Assembly (NCBI RefSeq): GCF_017562075.2
Contig: NC_054085.1
Span: 13,171,222 to 13,235,221, forward strand
Reading direction: 5' to 3'
Length of the DNA stretch: 64,000 nt
Origin: Anopheles merus
Lineage: Eukaryota > Arthropoda > Insecta > Diptera > Culicidae
In this document: positions 57,401 to 64,000 of the stretch, piece after piece
How positions within the stretch are numbered: position 1 is the stretch's first letter
Layout of the letters: each line of letters opens with the position of its first letter
The notes under the pieces: model-generated
Seen by the model: only the letters and a program-made list of their open reading frames with translations
Database searches by the model: none
What the model was told of the DNA's origin: nothing
Made by a program: the position numbers and the translations under genes

Positions 57401-60400
57401 AACAAAGCGAAACGAGTGCATTAAAAATAAAAAAGAGATAATTTCAACTGTCCCGAACGGATCCATTCTGTTCTGCACCGGTTCCGCATCCATGAACACC
57501 AACAGCAGAACGCAACAAACACAGACTAAAAGTACTACCGCTCAGGAAAAAAGTGGTGAGGGTTGCTATCAAACTGTGACGCATAAAATGAAACAAAAAT
57601 GAACACGCGGGCACAGAAACAATCCAACATTAACCCATCTCACACGAACAAACCACACGTCGGTTGCTCGGTTGCTCCCTAAAACATGCCATGGCAGTCA
57701 TGGCTGTACTCCGGTGTGTACAATCATACCTTCCGGTTTCATCCATGTGAAGCCGCCGCTCGGCCACCCGATCGCTCTTTATTTGGGGTGATTTTACCCG
57801 GTTAAAGAGCATTTCTGGTGCTTCTGCTGCTACTGCTGGTCACTTTGTTCGGTGAATAGCAGTCAATTGTGACAAAAATGATCTATTATTGCAGATTTGA
57901 AGGTCTTTGCTACAGTCAGGGCATTGCTCGTGCATGATAGGTGGACATTTGAAATGAATTAAACGTATCAAATTTGAGCAAAAAAAATATTAAAATAAAA
58001 TATTTCGAAACGGTTGGTGCCATGACCAGGATCCTATTCTCAAAGTCACTAGAAACGAGTCACTACAACAATCAAATGACAGAAATGAAATAAATATTTG
58101 ATTTTACTGTAAGATATTCATTTTTGAACAGCTTTTAAGTGTTTTTGATCAAATATGTATACAGATACCTACAAAACAAAGGATAAATCAATATTTGATT
58201 TTCTCTTTCTCGCTACTGCTTATCAACCAATGCCTCAGGGCCAATAAGAGGTATTAACATTGTTTCATGTGTCAAACTACAAGTAAAAAAACAAACCGGT
58301 TATAAATGATGAAACATCCCAGTGCGTTCTATTTTCTCTTCCAATAATACAACTATTTCATCTGCGTGTTACTTTCTCTACTGCTCCCCTTCAGTTCTTT
58401 GCCTACATTTTACACTAAACCTTACTTTGTAAATTCTCCCCATCGGCGGTCGATGATTTGTCAGCAATTTAGCCAAACGATTCGATCAAAAATGGTCATT
58501 GTCGTTGAAATTCCGCTGCGAAATTATTCACTTCCAGTCTCGCATCGGCCGGTAGATGCGATGCGATGTGCGCCGATAGCCCCGATGTTTATCTGGCGGC
58601 AATGGAGCTTCCACTGCGACGGTCGTGGATGGATTTCTCAAGATTGATGACTGCAAGATTATTGACGATCGGATCAAAATAGCTACCAGACATCTACCGG
58701 CCCCCAAGATACCCTGCCTATCCTGCCAGCTCAACCTGCCAACGGGCAGACACTTTCAACCGAAACTAGGCCATCATCGGTCTTCCAGCACGCATCCAGC
58801 AAAAAGGTACTTGCCCGAGACTCGCTGCTACACAGCGGCACACTCTCCACCTAACCTGCCGCACTGTTACCGACGGTCAAAGCCAGTCAAACCGGAAACT
58901 TTTCACTTTCAAGTTCGCTAAACGTGCACGCCAGCGGATACAAACACACACCGGCGTTGGCCTTCGGCCTTGGCACGGGCCCACTCCATTTGTAGCGCAT
59001 ACACGCTGCACGAGAAAACAGTGTCTAATCGTCTTTGCGTTTTGCCATCGAGCGGGTTTCTTCTTTCTTCCGACGAAGGGGGACATGAAGATTTAGAGCA
59101 AGTGCTCTCTAGATGCGCCCCAGTCTTTGCAGCAACGTTAATTGCCCCTCTTAAGGCCTGAAGAGGGCCTTCTCTTTTTCCTCCCTTCTGGTTCGGTCTG
59201 TTACAACCTGGGAAAAACAGGATCGTTTGCCCGGTGACAATGGTCCACAGCGTTGGTGGACCGTTTATTTGCGTTTGCGCTCATTATCGATCGAAGCGAG
59301 CAGCAGCTGAAGCAACAGCACGTTGGCGTACTGTGAAAGGGACAGTTTTCAATTTGAAAGTGAAATGCAACCGGCCGACGACCGGCGCGTTATCCTCGCA
59401 TCGGAATTGTAACATACACTTTTTCTTTCACAACAGGACAGGAACAGGACAGGGCCCCTCGACAGTTTCACCCGGGCACGATAACCCGGGCAAGATTGTC
59501 GCCCGCGAAAGACAACGCTAGATCGCGGGCTGACAACGCGGCACTGGCAGATATGATTTCGGTTTTCTCTTACCAGCTTGCCGTTGCTGATGGTGGAGAG
59601 GAAAATTCCGGAAAATCATGTACTTACTTTTACTCCCTCTAATCGAGCTGTGATCAGTTAATTGGACATTTTTAAAGGTAGTTTAATTGACAATTCAATT
59701 AGCGCGTTTATACAGTGACAGTGTGCGCTTGTTGACTTGGCACCAAGCTTTGCCCGGTACAATTTGTTTTTGAGAGAGAAGAAAACAATCCTAGTGATAC
59801 GGTGAGCCGAGAGCTGTGGGGTAAGAGTTTTCCTTCCCATCATTAGCAACATTTCAAGACGAAAGCTCGCACCCGTAATAGCTCACATTGTTTGAATGCT
59901 TCTTCTGAAGCGCTTTAATTACATTTAAATCACCCGATCGGACATTGTCTGATAGTAATTTTGCTTCTGGCGGGTTGTTTCCCCTTTTCCGTTTTGTCCC
60001 AAACAATGCTCTGATTACACAACTTTCTATCATGATCAATGCAATAACGATAAAAAAACAACTTCGATCGTTTGGACGTTTGGAGTGTTGTAAATAAGTT
60101 ATTAATTAGCTATCGTTTTTCTCCACCAGTTGATATTGCAGAGCTGCGGGACAAGATATAAATCATCACAAGCACGATTAAGACACACAGACAACACACA
60201 ATCTGCTCGGGGCGAGCTTGATCTGCATTTTTGATCGCTTCGAATAGATTCGTCCAATAAATAAGGCTTTCGTTTGAACGCTAAGCGCATGTTGTCGCCT
60301 GTGGCTTTGGGAAAACGGCTTAAACATTTTTGTTGGGAATGAAAATAAATGCTACAGGCGAAAAGAAAAAGTCGGCGCCAATACGGAGACACCCTTTTAT

Positions 60401-62415
60401 TGAACGCTAAATGGGGTGGGCACACGTAAGCTAGAAGAAAAACTTTCTTACGCCTCACACCTCGCGCACCGAAAGGAAACACATTGTTGGTGCTTTTCTT
60501 AAAGTGTTAGCGTTTTTTTATTTCGTGTTGATCGTTTGCTTCCTCTAGCCCCCCTAAAGTCGCATTGCTTTTGATTGATTTTAATGTTCGTTTTCCTGTT
60601 CCCGCGGGACAGCGGCGTTCGATGGACGGTGTAACAACGTGGAAAAGCTCCAAGCATTAGCCCGAAGCTTAGAAGCCGAGAAAGTAGACAAAATCTACCG
60701 GTGGCGAGGGAGCTTGCGCGATCCCGACGCTCGGAACGCTTGCTAGGGGGATCATTTTTCTTCTACCGGTCGTTAACTTTGAGCCCCAACGGAACGGTAC
60801 TTTTTTTGGCACTTTGGTGGTTTTGACAGAACGATTTGAAATTCCACAACAGAAGAGACACGCAATGGTGCAATTTTGTTTAGCACAGTTTGCTTAAAAA
60901 ATAGACCTTAGAATACTTTTGCTTATTAAAATAAAAGCACATATCGGTGTAATATATGAGCCGTGGCACGTTAATTTAATCATTAACCACCCACGAAAAG
61001 TGTTAATTAAGCTGAAGTATGGAACATTAAAGAGAAAATGCAAAAGCAAAATAAAAAACGCATTTGCCACTACAATAAGTGATAAAATCAATTAATTGTA
61101 CCCAAAAAAAAATCGAATAACAAACCACACAATAATACTTGCTGCTTAACTGCCCATAAACTGGGACCATTAAAAGGCACTACCTAAAGAGGGGATGGTA
61201 GTTAAGAAAAACAAAACAAATGAAAATATAGGAACAAAAAGGTGGCCCGGTGTCTAACTTTGCAACCTCGCATCTCTTCTTTACGCCGCACGAGGAAGCG
61301 CTTTTGCTGACGATCGTTAACATACCACCCAACAGGGGTGATGGTAAGCAATAGTTTTTTTTTGTTCATGGCACGCTGTGATGCGTTTGGATGGAATGCG
61401 CAACCATACGAAGCGAAGGTAGGAAGCGGCGTGTGCAGCGGTATGCACAAAAATAGAAACAAAAATTGAAAACAATCTTTCCACTCCCTCCAGTAGGAAA
61501 ATGCGGTAGCGAACACACACACACATACACACACGTGTATATATAGATTTTTGGATAATTTTTTTGGGGTCGTGCGGTCGGTACGGGCGTGTATATTGAG
61601 GTTAATTGAAGCTGTGGCGCAAACCTCCCTAAAAGCGCATGTGAGTCGCGCACCAACCCTTGTGTCAGTGCACACACACACGTACTACAATGTGTGAGGG
61701 CTCGGAAGGCTACTGCGCGGGTTTTGTGGCCCCCTTTTTTTCGTGCGTGCGTTTTCAATCGTGGGAATAGAGCCCAATGAACTTTTGCCGCGAGAGTGTG
61801 TGTGCGTATGCGTTTAGTTCGAATGTTTTTTTTTTTCTTTTTTGGGGGGATGGTCGAAGTTACCCACGGAAGTGAATGGTCGTTGGAATGTGTCTATTAC
61901 TTGCCTCCTCCCCGTCTCATTCACACGGTACCGCCAAACGGTATATCGCCAAACGATCATTCATTTTTTTAGGCTTCAAACACGTATAGTGCCCAGCGTG
62001 GAGTTTTATGTGCGCGTATTGCGTCCATGCCAAAATGATTCGACACGTGGATGCTTTACGAGCTTTACGATGCCGCCGAGATGTACGAGATGGCCAATTG
62101 GGCACGCGCCGGTACGTGTTCTGTCGGTTTCGGGGGGAGAAATGTGTACGATCATTCATTAGGAGCTTTCATCGTTACACCATCTCGTCCCGTCGTGTCG
62201 CGTTAATTCAAGGATGAAAATTAAACATGTTGTTTCAAATTAGGTTCGATTGAACATTGATGGAAGGTGATTGCAGGAGTTGCAATTAAACTCACACTTG
62301 ATCAAGGGATCAAAGATGCATCTTGGTGTGAAGAATTGTGATTGAAGAGGTCAAATTAGTATTCCAGATTTTTTTAACTTATATCGAAATTATACAAAAT
62401 ATTGAAGCATTTTAA
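51480..62415. other. 11-kb stretch, probably intron or 5' flank, no exon recognised
   Basis: If the scaffold-like gene continues upstream, its 5' exons should lie here or beyond the window. I found no frame with matching phase, splice sites and similar composition. GC-rich patches (54500-55700, 56400-57000, 58400-59600, 60600-60800) carry only short overlapping frames. A T-rich segment lies at 52320-52620. A 17-bp sequence TGGTGCCATGACCAGGA occurs at both 53969-53985 and 58015-58031. Confidence 0.4.
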
Positions 62416-62511
62416 ACACATTTCCTTGTCTATATTTTCATTTTCAACTTTTAAATTATGTAGTACACAAATTTACAAGTTGAAGAAGAATATATAGTCA
62501 AGGAAATGTGT
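62416..62511. repeat. 96-bp near-perfect hairpin (foldback element or miRNA-like)
   Basis: Arms of 35 bp at 62416-62450 and 62477-62511 are inverted copies matching at 31 of 35 positions, with a 26-bp loop. The left arm starts ACACATTTCCTTGTCTATAT and the inverted right arm starts ACACATTTCCTTGACTATAT. The stem mismatches are single internal ones. Size and shape fit a microRNA precursor, but no known mature sequence is recognised. A very small inverted-repeat transposon remnant is the alternative. No flanking duplication is clear. Confidence 0.7.
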
Positions 62512-64000
62512 ATATAATAAAAACTGGTGAGTTTTTTTACGACGATCTCGTTTTGATCTCGTATTAGTTGAAATTTACTTCATTGGTGATTGCATTAAAG
62601 CCATCTAATTGATCTTAAGAGCTCATTTGAACACGTAAAATGGTGACAAAACTCTCAATGCGACGATGTGTCAAAAGAGCTTTTCTCACTTTAGAAGCTT
62701 TCCACAACGCATTTATTAAACCTAAAATGTCTTTAAAATGCAAGCATGGCTCGTTCAATTCCCATTCCACTACTTCAAACACCTTATTACTTCACTTTAA
62801 CACCCCCCCTCCCCCCGTTTGCACTGCACCACTGCCAGTAATTATGACGCAAATGTGACCAAATCTTTGTTTGTTCTTCTATTCCTGGGAGATTTGGCGC
62901 GGTTTGCACACGGGACAAGATTGCGCGAGCAAAGCCACAATTGCGCCCTAGCTTGTGTGTGTGGGTGTATGTGCCTATGTTTATTTATTTACTTACTCGC
63001 CACCGTCCACCAGCTAAAAAAGCGGTACACCCGACTATTTCCCCTTTAAACACTTGAAGCAATTAAACGACCCTATTGTTTGTGCGAGAACAGCTGCTTT
63101 TTAATCTTTGTGGCTGCACTTTTGCGCCAGCTCCCTCTGGCGGGTGTGTGTGTTTTTGTTTGTTCTCTTGGTTGGGTGAGTGTGTCAATATAAAAGCGGG
63201 GATGAAATTAAAGCATTTTTTCCATTTCAACACCTCTCCATTCCGTCCCATGGTTAGTTAGGGTTGCCGATTGGGCCGTGAATTTTGTAGTTTTAATATT
63301 TTACATAATGCTTTGCAAGCTGTCGAAGCTTGTGCAAAACACTGCAGAAACTTAAATATTTATATTAGCGTTGTTTTATTAGTAAGTGGAAGAACTACAA
63401 GAATATATTGAAGATATTCAAAGAAACCAATAGTTAAAAAAAGAAAAATCTCTTTACTCTTAAAAACGGATTAAGCAACACCATACAAAAACAAACGGGT
63501 TTGTTGTTGATGAAGAAACCAAAAAAATCATAATTTTTCCCTTCTTATTTTCCAATCAACCACGACCGAAGCAAATCTCTGACGACGTTCGTCTAATATT
63601 TGACCATCGTTCAAGGCTGACCTCGGCTGACGATAGGCACGTTTACGCCCGGTCAGCGGTTTTTTCTCTGTAGTTTGTCGCATTGGCTTTCTCGTTTTCG
63701 TGCCTGCCTGCTTACCTCACCGCATCGGGCCTTACTAACCCACTGAAACTGTTTCCAGTGGGTTCGGTGACGACCAACAAAAGTGCAACTGGCGGTGGTT
63801 TTTTTTTTGTTGTTTTTTCTGCGCCTTCACACTGCAATGCGATTTAGCGGCAAACAAAGCACGAGCAAGACGATTAAGAGCGTGCACAAGATGTCACAAG
63901 GATGACGGCGGCGTCCATTGCATAATGGTAAGCAAGGGGGGGAGGGGGTGTCAAAGTGCACATTGCATTACAATTCATGGTCGAGGTCGTGAGATAGTTG
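62512..64000. other. Non-coding stretch, no gene seen
   Basis: Short frames on both strands without domains, T and G homopolymers and a few TG runs. No splice-supported exon is visible up to the window end. Confidence 0.5.

Overview
The window looks like nuclear DNA of a dipteran insect, most likely a mosquito such as Anopheles. This is an inference from a near-canonical insect alpha-tubulin gene, split genes with GT-AG introns, a Jockey-type retrotransposon, many small inverted-repeat elements and dense CA, CT, GA and TTC microsatellites. Coding density is very low. Most open frames are chance, usually in GC-rich stretches or across microsatellites. There are no prokaryotic features, no CRISPR array, and no tRNA or rRNA gene that I could recognise by eye.

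Two host genes are well supported, both on the minus strand. At 42.8-45.05 kb lies a complete alpha-tubulin gene. It has a TATA box and initiator, a 5' UTR of about 135 nt, a first coding exon holding only the start ATG, a 541-bp intron, one long exon for the remaining 449 residues, and a poly(A) signal. At 49.2-51.5 kb lie the last four coding exons (358 residues) of a gene whose 5' end I cannot find. Its protein is low-complexity and charged, with a duplicated helical motif resembling the MISP/PALM2-AKAP2 family. One further first coding exon is possible at 18.8-19.0 kb.

The rest is intergenic or intronic sequence with mobile elements. The largest is a 4.1-kb Jockey-like non-LTR retrotransposon (8423-12563) with a perfect 15-bp target-site duplication, an intact Gag-like ORF1, and an ORF2 (endonuclease plus reverse transcriptase) broken by two opposite frameshifts and one stop. 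Two degraded reverse-transcriptase fragments of another LINE family (1.9-2.2 kb and 4.7-5.7 kb) and a short poly(A)-tailed LINE stub with an 11-bp duplication (23.9-24.1 kb) are also present.

Small DNA elements can be delimited closely: a 915-bp hAT-type element whose body is a degenerate GATTCC/GGAATC array (20.66-21.57 kb, 8-bp duplication GTACAAAC), a 310-bp hAT element (40.2-40.5 kb, duplication ATCTAAGG), a 348-bp pogo/Tigger-like element (26.8-27.1 kb, TA) and a 316-bp TA-flanked element (24.6-24.9 kb). Two further inverted-repeat elements have approximate ends (15.9-16.2 kb and 46.0-46.4 kb). A 96-bp near-perfect hairpin at 62.4-62.5 kb could be a tiny foldback element or a microRNA precursor. 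I found no convincing new multi-gene system; the unusual content is mainly in the mobile elements, the hairpin and the uncharacterised scaffold-like gene.
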